Shown here: piece after piece, positions 1-7,255 of the stretch
Layout: each line of letters opens with the position of its first letter
How positions within the stretch are numbered: the first letter of the stretch is position 1
NCBI GenBank assembly: GCA_036446455.1
Contig: JAZFSZ010000057.1
Coordinates: forward strand, 1 to 10,941
Origin: JAZFSZ01 sp036446455
Lineage (GTDB): Bacteria > Pseudomonadota > Gammaproteobacteria > Acidiferrobacterales > JAJDNE01
Direction: 5' to 3'
Length of the DNA stretch: 10,941 nucleotides
Notes under the pieces: model-generated
What the model saw: only the letters and a program-made list of their open reading frames with translations
Database searches by the model: none
Told to the model about the DNA's origin: nothing
Made by a program: the position numbers and the translations under genes

Positions 1-1
1 C

Positions 2-88
2 AAAACTGAACCGAGCTTGCAACGTTTTATCCAGGCACGCGCCGACAAAATGAGAGAACAAGGCAAAACTGTTAATATTTGGAAATAA
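2..88 (+). CDS. C-terminal end of an unrecognised protein (partial)
   Basis: One frame stays open from the left edge to a TAA at 86-88 and encodes 28 residues ending in KTVNIWK. The segment is charged and amphipathic (FIQARADKMREQGKT), as expected for the C-terminal helix of a soluble protein. A strong hairpin followed by T-runs lies about 58 bp downstream (146-183), which supports a real plus-strand gene ending here. Too little is present to assign a family. It could also be a chance open frame, because 28 codons is short. Confidence 0.45.
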   Translation, partial: KTEPSLQRFIQARADKMREQGKTVNIWK

Positions 89-140
89 ATCCCCGGCATT
101 TAAGATCTCTGGCGCAAAGACGCAAAAAAATTCATGGAAA

Positions 141-183
141 AAATTGGGGTCAGAGCCGAGGCTACTGACCCCGTTTTTTCTGG
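141..183 (+). terminator. Rho-independent terminator, probably bidirectional
   Basis: The arms GGGGTCAG (146-153) and CTGACCCC (165-172) pair perfectly. The inner bases AGC (154-156) and GCT (161-163) extend the stem with one bulged A. A T-run (174-179) follows on the plus strand, with further T-rich sequence downstream. On the minus strand the stem is followed by six Ts (complement of 138-143), so it could stop transcription both ways. It would end the partial gene at the left edge. The GGGGTCAG/CTGACCCC arms also resemble hairpins found in REP-like elements, so it may be a repeat that was co-opted. Confidence 0.65.
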
Positions 184-212
184 CCGCTTTTTTTATTTTT
201 TGACTTACCGCG

Positions 213-351
213 GCCGCTCTGGCACGTCCATGTGCTCCACGGCATTAGTGCATCCTGCACTTCGCGCAGAGTATCGGAAGGTTTTCAAACCCCGTGGGGT
301 CGCTCCCGGCTTCCTGCCTCCCGCGACACTAGTACGTCCATGTACATCGCG
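213..351. repeat. Cluster of three short palindromic motifs (REP-like)
   Basis: Three related stem-loops lie within 140 bp: GCAC-gtccat-GTGC at 222-235, AGTGCA-tcc-TGCACT at 247-261, and GTAC-gtccat-GTAC at 332-345. The first and third share the same six-base loop, gtccat, with different self-complementary arms. Each also has an outer stem: GCCG 213-216 with CGGC 240-243, and CGCGA 322-326 with TCGCG 347-351. Keeping the loop while the arms vary suggests a dispersed palindromic repeat family rather than chance. No function can be assigned from one locus. Confidence 0.55.
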
Positions 352-402
352 CAGCCGACACAGGCGAATAAAAATACGGGAAGCGAGCCTTCTGTCGAGG
401 CA

Positions 403-444
403 ACCCCGCTACTAAAATTAGATATCTAATTTTAGTAGCGGGGT
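403..444. repeat. 42-bp perfect palindrome without a loop
   Basis: Bases 403-444 are identical to their own reverse complement over all 42 positions, centred on GATATC (421-426). Each arm runs ACCCCGCTACTAAAATTAGAT. The GC-rich ends and AT-rich centre would favour cruciform extrusion. As RNA it would fold into a very stable hairpin with a four-base minimal loop. No U-tract follows on either side, so it is not a standard terminator. It may be the joined ends of a MITE or an operator-like site. Confidence 0.85.
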
Positions 445-517
445 CCGAGTTATACGCGCAACGAAGATTTTTCTGAGAATCGCAGGATTAAGCGGACGAT
501 TGGAGCAAATGGTTTTG

Positions 518-544
518 GGTACTTTTGCCGAAACAAAAAGTACC
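518..544. repeat. Hairpin with 9-bp perfect stem
   Basis: The arms GGTACTTTT (518-526) and AAAAGTACC (536-544) are perfect reverse complements around a nine-base spacer. There is no T-run after the stem on either strand. The surrounding sequence (about 445-590) has no coding character. It is best read as another palindromic repeat unit of this intergenic region. Confidence 0.5.
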
Positions 545-600
545 TGGGCTATCGGGACCAGCCCCGATTAATAGCTTTTAAGACTCACCGTAGGCGAACC

Positions 601-626
601 AATTAAAAAGGCCGGCAAAGCCGGCC
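601..626 (-). terminator. Rho-independent terminator of the outer-membrane protein gene
   Basis: Read on the minus strand, GGCCGGC, a TTT loop and GCCGGCC form a perfect 7-bp GC stem (610-626), followed by TTTTTAATT (609-601). It lies 25 bp after the stop codon at 652 and is a textbook intrinsic terminator. Confidence 0.9.
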
Positions 627-651
627 TCCATCCGCCATCGCCAGATGGCCC

Positions 652-1542
652 TTACTTAATATCAAACCTCGTCGAAAACTGGACCCGCGCACGATCAATA
701 TCAAACAGATTCCACCTTGGCTGATCATAGGTGAAATTGGCCTCCGCACGTACACGCCAGTTGGATCTGACCTGCCAGTTCCAGCCGGCGGAAATGCGCG
801 TGTATTTATCATAATCAGTCAAACCCGAAATCGAGACCTGGTCGGAATTCTGGTAACGCAGGGAAACATAAGGTGTGTGATTGCCGCCTAGCAACCAATG
901 GCCACCGACGGCAAAACCATAGATCATGCGGGCGTTATCGGCGAATTCGGCCTCGCGTACCTGCTCATCCCCAACATAGAAACTGCCGGTCACGCCGCTG
1001 TTGGTGAATCCGCTGGTCCACGACACGCTCGCCAGGCGGTTGGCTGCATCCAGAGAACTCTCATCGGCAAGATTGTATTCGCCCCTGCCGTAACGGGCCA
1101 TCACCGTAAGACTGCCGACGCCCTCGAAGCGGTGACGCCACTTAACACCAAAACCATTCAGTTCATGTTTTCCGCCCGTACCGAACCGGGCACGACGGTA
1201 ATAAATTGGAACAGAAATGGCCTCTCCGCCAAATGCCAGGCCAATTTCACTGCGGGCTTGCTGGATGTAATAACTGTCGTCGAGGTTGCCACCATCAAAT
1301 ACGGTATCCAACGCCAGTTGTTGCTGGAGCAAACGTCTACCTGACGAGGCGGTGGTGCTGGTATCCATGAATCCGCGCACTAATCGTTGGTTGGAGTTTT
1401 GTGTTTCGGATGCCTGTGGATAGGCACCGGAGAAAGAAGCCTCACCAAACCAGGTGAGCGTGCCCCCTGCCTGCGCCGAAGCGACGGTCAGTACAGCCAC
1501 CAGTGTGGCTTTGCCAAAAAATTGTAATGCGCTCTTGTCCAT
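652..1542 (-). CDS. Outer-membrane beta-barrel protein of unknown function
   Basis: Encodes about 296 residues. The N-terminus is a clear Sec signal peptide: a short basic start, the hydrophobic stretch ATLVAVLTVAS, and a likely signal-peptidase I site after ASAQA (about residue 25). The mature protein is rich in alternating polar and aromatic/hydrophobic strands with many G, Y, W and R residues, for example GVKWRHRFEGVGSLTVMARYG and the C-terminal NWRVRAEANFTYDQP. This is typical of outer-membrane barrels. The last strands resemble those of DUF560/SLAM-like barrels, but I cannot assign a family. The protein ends in TRFDIK, so it lacks the usual terminal aromatic residue of the assembly signal. 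I chose the ATG at 1542; a TTG at 1551 would add three residues. Neither has a strong ribosome site. The gene has its own promoter (1606-1614) and terminator (601-626), so it is separate from the ubi operon upstream. Confidence 0.75.
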   Translation of the reverse strand: MDKSALQFFGKATLVAVLTVASAQAGGTLTWFGEASFSGAYPQASETQNSNQRLVRGFMDTSTTASSGRRLLQQQLALDTVFDGGNLDDSYYIQQARSEIGLAFGGEAISVPIYYRRARFGTGGKHELNGFGVKWRHRFEGVGSLTVMARYGRGEYNLADESSLDAANRLASVSWTSGFTNSGVTGSFYVGDEQVREAEFADNARMIYGFAVGGHWLLGGNHTPYVSLRYQNSDQVSISGLTDYDKYTRISAGWNWQVRSNWRVRAEANFTYDQPRWNLFDIDRARVQFSTRFDIK

Positions 1543-1605
1543 TTCCGTCAACTATCGACCCGTTTTCGTATGGGAATAACATAGCACAAGACTTACCTGG
1601 TGCTT

Positions 1606-1614
1606 ATTATAGCA
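1606..1614 (-). promoter_or_regulatory. Extended -10 promoter for the outer-membrane protein gene
   Basis: On the minus strand the sequence reads TGCTATAAT: a perfect -10 hexamer (1606-1611) preceded by the TGN extended -10 element (1612-1614). No good -35 hexamer is present at 16-18 bp, which is tolerated at extended -10 promoters. It lies about 60 bp upstream of the ATG at 1542, in the 114-bp gap after ubiB. Confidence 0.6.
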
Positions 1615-1656
1615 TCCGACGGGCAGCAAAGTTTAGCGGATTAGCGGTTCGATCCG

Positions 1657-3309
1657 TTAATTCAAGCGGCGGGTAAAAGCACGCCAAATCAACAATAGAC
1701 CGATGCCCCCCAAAATCCAGCCAGGTTCCGGAATCGCTGGTTGCATGGCGTAGGGATTGTAATGCAAGCCCAGGGTAACGGCAGCGGCGATGACGAAGGT
1801 CCCACCGGCCAGCGCCAAAGTCTGGGTGCGGTGTTGATGACGCAGTTGCCTTTCTACGCGTTCAAAATGTTCACGTTCCAGCACCCGACCATGACCCCGC
1901 CGATGCTCCAGCACTTCATGCACCAGCGTCGGCAGCTCAGGCATCATTTGCCACCACTTGGGAACTTCTTTTTTCAGGGTCTTTAACAGGGCCCGTGGGC
2001 CCATCTGCTCCCGCATCCACTTTTCCAGATAGGGTTTTGCCGTCACCCACAGGTCAAGTTCGGGATAAAGGCGCCGACCCAGGCCTTCAATCTGGAACAA
2101 CGTCTTTTGCAACAGCACCAGTTGTGGTTGTACTTCCATATTAAAATGTCGCGCAGTCTGGAACAGGTGCATTAATAAACGCCCGAATGAAATGTCCTTA
2201 ATGGGCTTGGCGAAGATAGGCTCACACACGGCACGAATAGCCGTCTCAAAATCCTCAGCGACGGTTTCCGGCGGCACCCAGCCGGCACGAAGGTGTGCCT
2301 CGGCCACCGCACGGTAGTCACGATTAAAAAAGGCAATAAAATTCTCGGCAAGGTAGCGTTTATCTGCATCACTCAGGGAACCCATGATGCCAAAATCGAC
2401 GGCTCGATACTGACCATCCGGTGCAACAAAGATATTGCCCGGGTGCATATCGGCATGGAAAAATCCGTCGCGAAAGGCCTGGGTGAAAAAGATCTCCACA
2501 CCGTTGTGGGATAACTGACGTAGATCGATCTTTGCTTCTTTGAGACGATCAATATCGCTGATGTGAATACCGGAGATGCGCTCCATCACGAATACGCGTC
2601 GGCGCGTATGATCCCAATCGACCTTCGGAACATACAACAGGTCGGATCCTTCAAAGTTGGCCTTGAGCTGGCTGGCATTGGCGGCCTCGCGGCGGAGGTC
2701 GAGCTCATCGTTGAGGGTACGACGAAACTGATCCACCACCTCAACAGGACGAAGCCGTTTTGCTTGTGGGGAAAAACGCAGTGCCAGGCGTGCCAGCAGA
2801 TAGAGCAATTCAAGATCGCGTTCGATTACTTTTTCTATGCCGGGACGCAATACCTTGACCGCGACTTCGTCCCCGTTAGGCATTACCGCGAAATGTACCT
2901 GGGCCACCGAGGCTGAAGCGATTGGTGTGCGATTAAATTCCTTGAATATCTGCTCAACAGACTTGCCAAACTCGGCCTCGATGATACGCACTGCCTCGTC
3001 TCCGGAGAATGGGGGTACCCTGTCTTGCAGTGCGATCAGTTCGATGGCGATATCTTCCGGCAGTAAGTCAGGCCGTGTTGACATAACCTGGCCAAACTTG
3101 ACGAATATCGGCCCCAATTCCTCCAGAGCTTCGCGCAAACGGCGGGCGCGCGGGACATTTCTCAGACGTACCCAGCGCCAGGGCATGGCGCGGATCAACC
3201 AGCGATAGGGACGAAACAAGTGTACGGCGCTGACAAATTCATCCAGGTCATGGCGCACAAAAACACGATTGATGCGCAACAGCCGACCGATACTGGAAAT
3301 CGGGATCAC
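1657..3309 (-). CDS. ubiB: UbiB, atypical kinase/ATPase for ubiquinone synthesis
   Basis: 550 residues, close to the usual UbiB length of about 545. UbiB is an ABC1/ADCK-family membrane-associated protein with ATPase activity that supports ubiquinone biosynthesis in the aerobic pathway. The family signatures are all present: the KxGQ motif KFGQ at 71-74, the A-rich nucleotide loop ASASVAQVH at 131-139, the conserved lysine in VAVKVLRPG (K152), HADMHPGN at 285-292 (catalytic loop) and DFG at 305-307. Two hydrophobic segments near the C-terminus (about 497-516 and 529-543) are the expected membrane anchors. The start is GTG with GGGAG eight bases upstream. The GTG overlaps the TGA of ubiJ by four bases (GTGA), indicating translational coupling. 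It is the last gene of the DUF971-ubiE-ubiJ-ubiB operon. No clear terminator follows. Confidence 0.97.
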   Translation of the reverse strand: MIPISSIGRLLRINRVFVRHDLDEFVSAVHLFRPYRWLIRAMPWRWVRLRNVPRARRLREALEELGPIFVKFGQVMSTRPDLLPEDIAIELIALQDRVPPFSGDEAVRIIEAEFGKSVEQIFKEFNRTPIASASVAQVHFAVMPNGDEVAVKVLRPGIEKVIERDLELLYLLARLALRFSPQAKRLRPVEVVDQFRRTLNDELDLRREAANASQLKANFEGSDLLYVPKVDWDHTRRRVFVMERISGIHISDIDRLKEAKIDLRQLSHNGVEIFFTQAFRDGFFHADMHPGNIFVAPDGQYRAVDFGIMGSLSDADKRYLAENFIAFFNRDYRAVAEAHLRAGWVPPETVAEDFETAIRAVCEPIFAKPIKDISFGRLLMHLFQTARHFNMEVQPQLVLLQKTLFQIEGLGRRLYPELDLWVTAKPYLEKWMREQMGPRALLKTLKKEVPKWWQMMPELPTLVHEVLEHRRGHGRVLEREHFERVERQLRHQHRTQTLALAGGTFVIAAAVTLGLHYNPYAMQPAIPEPGWILGGIGLLLIWRAFTRRLN

Positions 3310-3929
3310 GGTTTTCGCTCCCGCAACCGCTGTATTCGTTTATCCAGGCGGTCAACGTCCGCCCGCAACGTATCGACTGCACTCATGAACTCATCAACAT
3401 GCTCTTTTTTGGGCAATAGACGCGCCTCTTCTTGCAGATACTCTGCCGCGTCCTGTCGCAGGGTGTCGTGCGCCTGACGACGCCACGCGTGAACACCGCT
3501 TACCATATTACCAATCTGGTGGGCAATGACATCGCCAACATAACGTGAGGTGATTTCCTCCCAATCAATGTCGAGCTTTTTGATAATACCCTGAAAACGT
3601 TGTCCCAGCTCGAGATCACCGCTGATTTGCATTTCACCATTGGCAAACACACCCTTTGCTCGCTGGCCCAACACCAAACGCATAAAGGCAGGTGCATTGC
3701 CACTGATGGTGACATCGGCTGCACCATCGTATTGCGATCGCAATTGCAGGCCGCCTTCGGAGGGAAAGAAATAGAATTCGGGTTGACGATCTGACCTGGC
3801 GGCATTGAGGCGCACACAGATTACCTTGTCCTGAATGTCACCCAGACGATGCAGTGTATCCGGGTCCAGTCGCAACAAACGATTGGTGGCGTCTTCAATT
3901 ACGGCGGTAAATGCACTTGATGAATTCAT
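3306..3929 (-). CDS. ubiJ: UbiJ-like SCP2-domain ubiquinone biosynthesis factor
   Basis: 207 residues, close to E. coli UbiJ (YigP, 201). UbiJ is a non-catalytic accessory protein that binds lipid through an SCP2 domain and helps assemble the soluble ubiquinone-synthesis complex. An SCP2-like domain spans about residues 15-118, with the typical NGEMQISGDLELGQRFQGII segment ending it, followed by DIDWEE. The C-terminal third (about 160-205) is highly charged and helical, a probable coiled coil (AVDTLRADVDRLDKRIQRLR) as in UbiJ. It starts with ATG at 3929, 37 bp after ubiE, with only a weak ribosome site, and overlaps ubiB by four bases. The assignment rests on domain, length and its place between ubiE and ubiB. 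Confidence 0.9.
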   Translation of the reverse strand: MNSSSAFTAVIEDATNRLLRLDPDTLHRLGDIQDKVICVRLNAARSDRQPEFYFFPSEGGLQLRSQYDGAADVTISGNAPAFMRLVLGQRAKGVFANGEMQISGDLELGQRFQGIIKKLDIDWEEITSRYVGDVIAHQIGNMVSGVHAWRRQAHDTLRQDAAEYLQEEARLLPKKEHVDEFMSAVDTLRADVDRLDKRIQRLRERKP

Positions 3930-3966
3930 ATCAAATCGCTACGGTTCCCGAAACCTCACCGGGTAT

Positions 3967-4731
3967 TTAAAACTTGTAACCTTTGTGAACCGCGACGATG
4001 CCGCCAGCGAGATTAAAATAATGTGTACGCTCGAAACCGGCTTGTGCCATCATAGTCTTTAGTGCCTCCTGATCCGGGTGTTTGCGTATCGATTCGGCTA
4101 AATAGCGATAGCTGGTCTCGTCTTTGGCCACCAGCCTTCCCAGCAGTGGCAGAATGTTAAATGAATAGGCGTCATAGACTTTCTTTAATCCTGGCAAAAT
4201 CGGTTTGGAAAATTCCAGCACCAGGCCACGGCCCCCTGGCTTCAATACGCGATACATGGAACGCAGGGCTTCGTCCTTTCGCGTCATATTACGCAGGCCA
4301 AAACCTATGATGACACAATCAAAAGTGTTGTCCGGAAACGGCAAACACTCAGCATCGGCCTGCACCACTTCGACATTGCCAGCGATACCGCGATCGGCCA
4401 AACGACCCCGACCGGCCGCCAGCATGGAGCTGTTGATGTCACTGAGGTAAACGCGGCCTTCCCTACCCACGCGTTCCGCCAAACGTGCCGTCAGGTCGCC
4501 GGTGCCGCCGGCAACATCGAGAACTACGTTGCCCTTGCGTACACCACACTGATCAATGGCGAATCGTTTCCACAGACGATGCAGGCCCATGGACATGAAG
4601 TCATTCATCAAATCGTATTTATCGGCGACTGAGTGGAAAACCTCACCCACGAGCTTCGTCTTTTCGGACTCGTTTACGTCCTTGAATCCGAAGTGGGTGG
4701 TCTTTTGGTCGTCGTTTGCTGATTCAGGCAT
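3967..4731 (-). CDS. ubiE: UbiE, ubiquinone/menaquinone C-methyltransferase
   Basis: 254 residues, against 251 for E. coli UbiE. It transfers a methyl group from S-adenosylmethionine to the quinone ring of demethylmenaquinone and/or the 2-polyprenyl-6-methoxy-benzoquinol intermediate of ubiquinone. The motifs are complete: VADKYDLMNDFMSMGLHRLW (about 35-54), SAM-binding motif I LDVAGGTGDL at 71-80, the acidic residue in YLSDIN (D98) for the SAM ribose, QADAECLPF (125-132), IIGFGLRN (141-148), LEFSKP (172-177) and the C-terminal HKGYKF. The ATG at 4731 is the only sensible start; its ribosome site is weak. It is 46 bp downstream of the DUF971 gene and upstream of ubiJ in the same operon. Confidence 0.97.
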   Translation of the reverse strand: MPESANDDQKTTHFGFKDVNESEKTKLVGEVFHSVADKYDLMNDFMSMGLHRLWKRFAIDQCGVRKGNVVLDVAGGTGDLTARLAERVGREGRVYLSDINSSMLAAGRGRLADRGIAGNVEVVQADAECLPFPDNTFDCVIIGFGLRNMTRKDEALRSMYRVLKPGGRGLVLEFSKPILPGLKKVYDAYSFNILPLLGRLVAKDETSYRYLAESIRKHPDQEALKTMMAQAGFERTHYFNLAGGIVAVHKGYKF

Positions 4732-4777
4732 ATTCAGATATCGCAGGAAATTATCAGTAGTGCTTTTGGAGCAATTT

Positions 4778-5140
4778 TTAACTTACCACTTTGCGCTTGT
4801 GACCCGCTTGTTCCAATCTTTTTAAATAGTCTGCCCAGTTTTTCTCCTGGTTTTCGCCAAGTTCGTACAGTGTCTCCCAGGAATAGATCCCCGTGCTGTG
4901 CCCATCGTCAAAATACAGCGTGATGGCATAGTTGCCCACTGGCTCTATTTTATCGATGTTGACGTTTTCTTTGCCCAGCTGCAGCACTTCCTGACCGGGT
5001 CCGTGGCCCCGGACTTCTGCCGAAGGCGAGTTTACGCGCAGATATTCGCAAGACAGTTCGAATGTTTTGCCATCCTCGAAGCTGATTTCCAGTAGTCGTG
5101 ACTTCTGGTGCAACTTGATATCGGTAGGTTTGATGCTCAT
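4778..5140 (-). CDS. DUF971 small protein (GBBH-like N-terminal domain)
   Basis: 120 residues, a single stand-alone DUF971 domain (PF06155), the fold also found at the N-terminus of gamma-butyrobetaine hydroxylase. Visible family features are the pattern LEISFEDG at 17-24, the segment CEYLRVNSPSAEVRGHG (31-47), and VGNYAITLYFDDGHSTGIYS (68-87) followed by W88. In gammaproteobacteria this small gene is often found beside hslVU and/or ubiE. Its biochemical role is not established. It has no signal peptide or membrane segment, so it should be cytoplasmic. The ATG at 5140 has GGA seven bases upstream. A TATAAT box lies 42 bp upstream. It appears to be the first gene of the ubi operon. Confidence 0.9.
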   Translation of the reverse strand: MSIKPTDIKLHQKSRLLEISFEDGKTFELSCEYLRVNSPSAEVRGHGPGQEVLQLGKENVNIDKIEPVGNYAITLYFDDGHSTGIYSWETLYELGENQEKNWADYLKRLEQAGHKRKVVS

Positions 5141-5181
5141 GATTGTATCCGTTTCAATAGGCCGGTGGGGGGAAGGGCGCG

Positions 5182-5187
5182 ATTATA
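5182..5187 (-). promoter_or_regulatory. Probable -10 box of the DUF971-ubi operon promoter
   Basis: A perfect TATAAT on the minus strand, 42 bp upstream of the DUF971 ATG and downstream of the pit terminator. The 17 bp before it are GC-rich, and no clear -35 hexamer is seen. It is the only promoter-like element in the 160-bp gap. Confidence 0.5.
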
Positions 5188-5250
5188 CCTGCGCCCGCGC
5201 CAAAGCCCACTAAACCAACAGGCATAGTGTGCATTTATTTTGGCAACGGG

Positions 5251-5288
5251 AAAAGGGGTATTCCACCACGCGCGTGGCGTGGCGGAAT
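5251..5288 (-). terminator. Rho-independent terminator of the DUF47-pit operon
   Basis: On the minus strand the arms ATTCCGCCACG and CGTGGTGGAAT pair over 11 bp with one G-U pair, around a seven-base loop. ACCCCTTTT follows. The stem begins 12 bp after the pit stop codon, so it ends this operon before the ubi promoter. Confidence 0.75.
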
Positions 5289-5300
5289 AACAAGCAGAAA

Positions 5301-6554
5301 TCAGCTACCAAACATGCCCTTTAGCATATAGAAAAACAGGATTGCCATGAAGGCGCCGGCTGGCAAGGTTACAACCCATGACATGAAGATGTTACCCACC
5401 ACGCGCATATTGAGCGCTGCAATACCGCGGGCGATGCCGACACCCAGTACCGCGCCTACCAATGTGTGTGTGGTGGACACCGGCAGGCCGGTGAATGACG
5501 CCAGTACCACGGTAGACGCCGCGGATAACTCTGCCGCAAAACCACGACTTGGTGTGAGCGCGGTAATCTTTTCACCGATGGTACGCATGACACGGAACCC
5601 GAAGGTCGCCAGCCCAATCACAATACCGCCACCACCGAGTAACAATACCCAGGCAGGTAATGGCGATTGTTGCAGTACTCCGCCAGTGCTGACCGTACTG
5701 ACAACCGCGGCCACCGGACCGACTGCATTGGCAACATCGTTGGAGCCGTGGGCAAAGGCCATGGCCGATGCGGTAAATATCATTAACACCGCAAACACGC
5801 GTTCAACGCTGGCATAGTGAAAATCGCGATCGGCTTCGGGATCAGCTTTAACGCGACGAATGAGAAAAATACCCACGATCGCGACGACGCTTGCTACACC
5901 AACTGCGATCAAAAAGGCATTGACCGTGGAAACATTGAGGTCGAGATGTTTAAGCCCTTTTTTGATCGTCAACAAAGACAGGACAAAGGTCACCGCAAAT
6001 ATGTAGAGCGGGCCATATTTCCTGGCATTTTCCAAAGGCTGCGCTGTATCAAGAATCAGCCGCTGAATACTTCTGAAAATCCAGAACGCGATTGTCCCGG
6101 CCAATAGCGGTGATACCACCCAGCTGAGTACAATCGTGCCGACTCTGTCCCAGTTAACAGCGTCCACACTGACCCCAACAGCAGCAAAACCAACCACCGC
6201 ACCAACGATGGTATGCGTCGTTGATACCGGCCAACCGTTGCGTGAGGCAATCAACAACCACATCCCGGACGACAACAACGCCGCCAACATACCAAAAATC
6301 AGCAAGTCAGGATTGGCGGTAAAATAACTGGAATCGACAATACCTTTGCGAATGGTGGAGGTCACCTGGCCACCAGCAAGATAGGCGCCGGCAAATTCAA
6401 AGATAGCGGCAATAATAATTGCTTGCTTTACTGTAAGCGCTTTGGAACCTACCGAAGTGGCCATGGCATTGGCCACATCGTTGGCACCGATGCCCCAGGC
6501 CATAAACAGACCGAACGCGCCAGCAAGCAAAAGATAGATATTAAACTCCGTCAC
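5301..6554 (-). CDS. pit: Pit-family inorganic phosphate permease
   Basis: 417 residues of strongly hydrophobic sequence with about ten membrane segments. Pit proteins (PiT/SLC20 family) are inner-membrane symporters that take up phosphate, often as a metal-phosphate complex, driven by the proton or sodium gradient. The family's internal duplication is clear: GANDVANA at 23-30 is echoed by GSNDVANAVGP at 270-280, and VSTTHT at 110-115 by VSTTHT at 359-364. It is shorter than E. coli PitA (499). A hydrophilic segment lies between the halves (about 233-252, VKADPEADRDFHY). The start is GTG. The strong GGAGGAG ribosome site (6566-6560) begins at the last base of the DUF47 stop codon, so translation is probably coupled. 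The DUF47-Pit pair is a recurring arrangement. Substrates other than phosphate are possible, but the pairing favours phosphate. Confidence 0.95.
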   Translation of the reverse strand: MTEFNIYLLLAGAFGLFMAWGIGANDVANAMATSVGSKALTVKQAIIIAAIFEFAGAYLAGGQVTSTIRKGIVDSSYFTANPDLLIFGMLAALLSSGMWLLIASRNGWPVSTTHTIVGAVVGFAAVGVSVDAVNWDRVGTIVLSWVVSPLLAGTIAFWIFRSIQRLILDTAQPLENARKYGPLYIFAVTFVLSLLTIKKGLKHLDLNVSTVNAFLIAVGVASVVAIVGIFLIRRVKADPEADRDFHYASVERVFAVLMIFTASAMAFAHGSNDVANAVGPVAAVVSTVSTGGVLQQSPLPAWVLLLGGGGIVIGLATFGFRVMRTIGEKITALTPSRGFAAELSAASTVVLASFTGLPVSTTHTLVGAVLGVGIARGIAALNMRVVGNIFMSWVVTLPAGAFMAILFFYMLKGMFGS

Positions 6555-6565
6555 TGCAACTCCTC

Positions 6566-7240
6566 CTATCTAGCCAGGAGCAGCTGTAAACGGCTGCCGA
6601 CACGTTGGGCCAGGTCAGCAACTTTTCCAATGCCTTCAATCAACTGATAGGTAAACATAACATCGGTGGGACGCAGGTCATCTTCGAGATCGAACAATAT
6701 GTCACGCAATTCAATCTGTATCTTGTCGGTATCACTTTCGATCGCGTTCAGCTCGCTGATCATGTCCTGCACACGTTCAACTTCGATACCGCGAAAACCG
6801 GTTTCCACCAGTTCATCCAGCTCTTTGATAATTTTCAGTGCCTGGCTGGAAGCGTCGATGCTACGCTTGCCAAATTTTGTTATCGGCTCGTGCATTTTCT
6901 CAGGCAATGTCATGCGACGCCCAAGAACCAGCCCAGCAATATCTTTTGTCTGATTGGCAATCTTGTCCTGCATCATCAGTATATCGAGAAGATCGCGTCG
7001 ATCGACAGGCATAAAAAGACCGGTCGGCAAATGGTATCGCAGTTCCCATTTCAGGTTATCTGCATCATGTTCCATCTGCGCAATCTTTTGCCTGACATTG
7101 GCAACGGCGTCCTGGTCATTTGCGATGACCGCTTCAAAAAGCGGTTTGAGTTGTTCGACGCAGGCTTGAACTTTCGCCATGTGTTCTTGCAGGGGTTTTA
7201 TCGGAGAACGACCAAAGAGGTTGGTCAAATAACTAGGCAT
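6566..7240 (-). CDS. DUF47 (PhoU-like) partner protein of the Pit transporter
   Basis: 224 residues, the usual length of DUF47 proteins such as E. coli YkaA. The family is an all-helical PhoU relative, usually encoded next to Pit permeases and thought to modulate their activity, probably at the membrane face with bound metal. PhoU-like acidic helix motifs are visible: EHDADNLK (57-64), PVDRRDLLD (78-86), QDKIANQTKDIAG (91-103), ESDTDKIQ (168-175) and DLAQRVGSRL (209-218). There is no signal peptide. I chose the ATG at 7240 because GGAG (7252-7249) sits eight bases upstream and the resulting length fits the family. The frame is open to 7273, but that longer start would translate part of the leader hairpin and has no ribosome site. 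The gene is first in the operon with pit and has its own promoter and structured leader. Confidence 0.93.
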   Translation of the reverse strand: MPSYLTNLFGRSPIKPLQEHMAKVQACVEQLKPLFEAVIANDQDAVANVRQKIAQMEHDADNLKWELRYHLPTGLFMPVDRRDLLDILMMQDKIANQTKDIAGLVLGRRMTLPEKMHEPITKFGKRSIDASSQALKIIKELDELVETGFRGIEVERVQDMISELNAIESDTDKIQIELRDILFDLEDDLRPTDVMFTYQLIEGIGKVADLAQRVGSRLQLLLAR

Positions 7241-7255
7241 GTTTCTTACTCCTTC

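Larger units (their letters stand above)
89..600. other. Long intergenic region rich in inverted repeats, no gene
   Basis: About 510 bp with no convincing gene. The two short open frames that cross it (134-415 and 232-429) read straight through hairpins and have biased, unprotein-like composition. The region contains a terminator-like stem at 146-172, three short palindromic motifs between 213 and 351, a 12-bp palindrome at 289-300 (ACCCC gt GGGGT), a 42-bp perfect palindrome at 403-444, and a 9-bp-stem hairpin at 518-544. It separates a plus-strand gene end from a minus-strand gene end, so it lies between convergent transcription units. That is a common place for REP-like or MITE-like elements. 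No transposase remnant is visible. Confidence 0.7.

Noticed and set aside
134..429. Two overlapping plus-strand open frames (93 and 65 codons)
   Set aside because: They cross the hairpin cluster, have no ribosome site and look like translated repeat DNA rather than protein.
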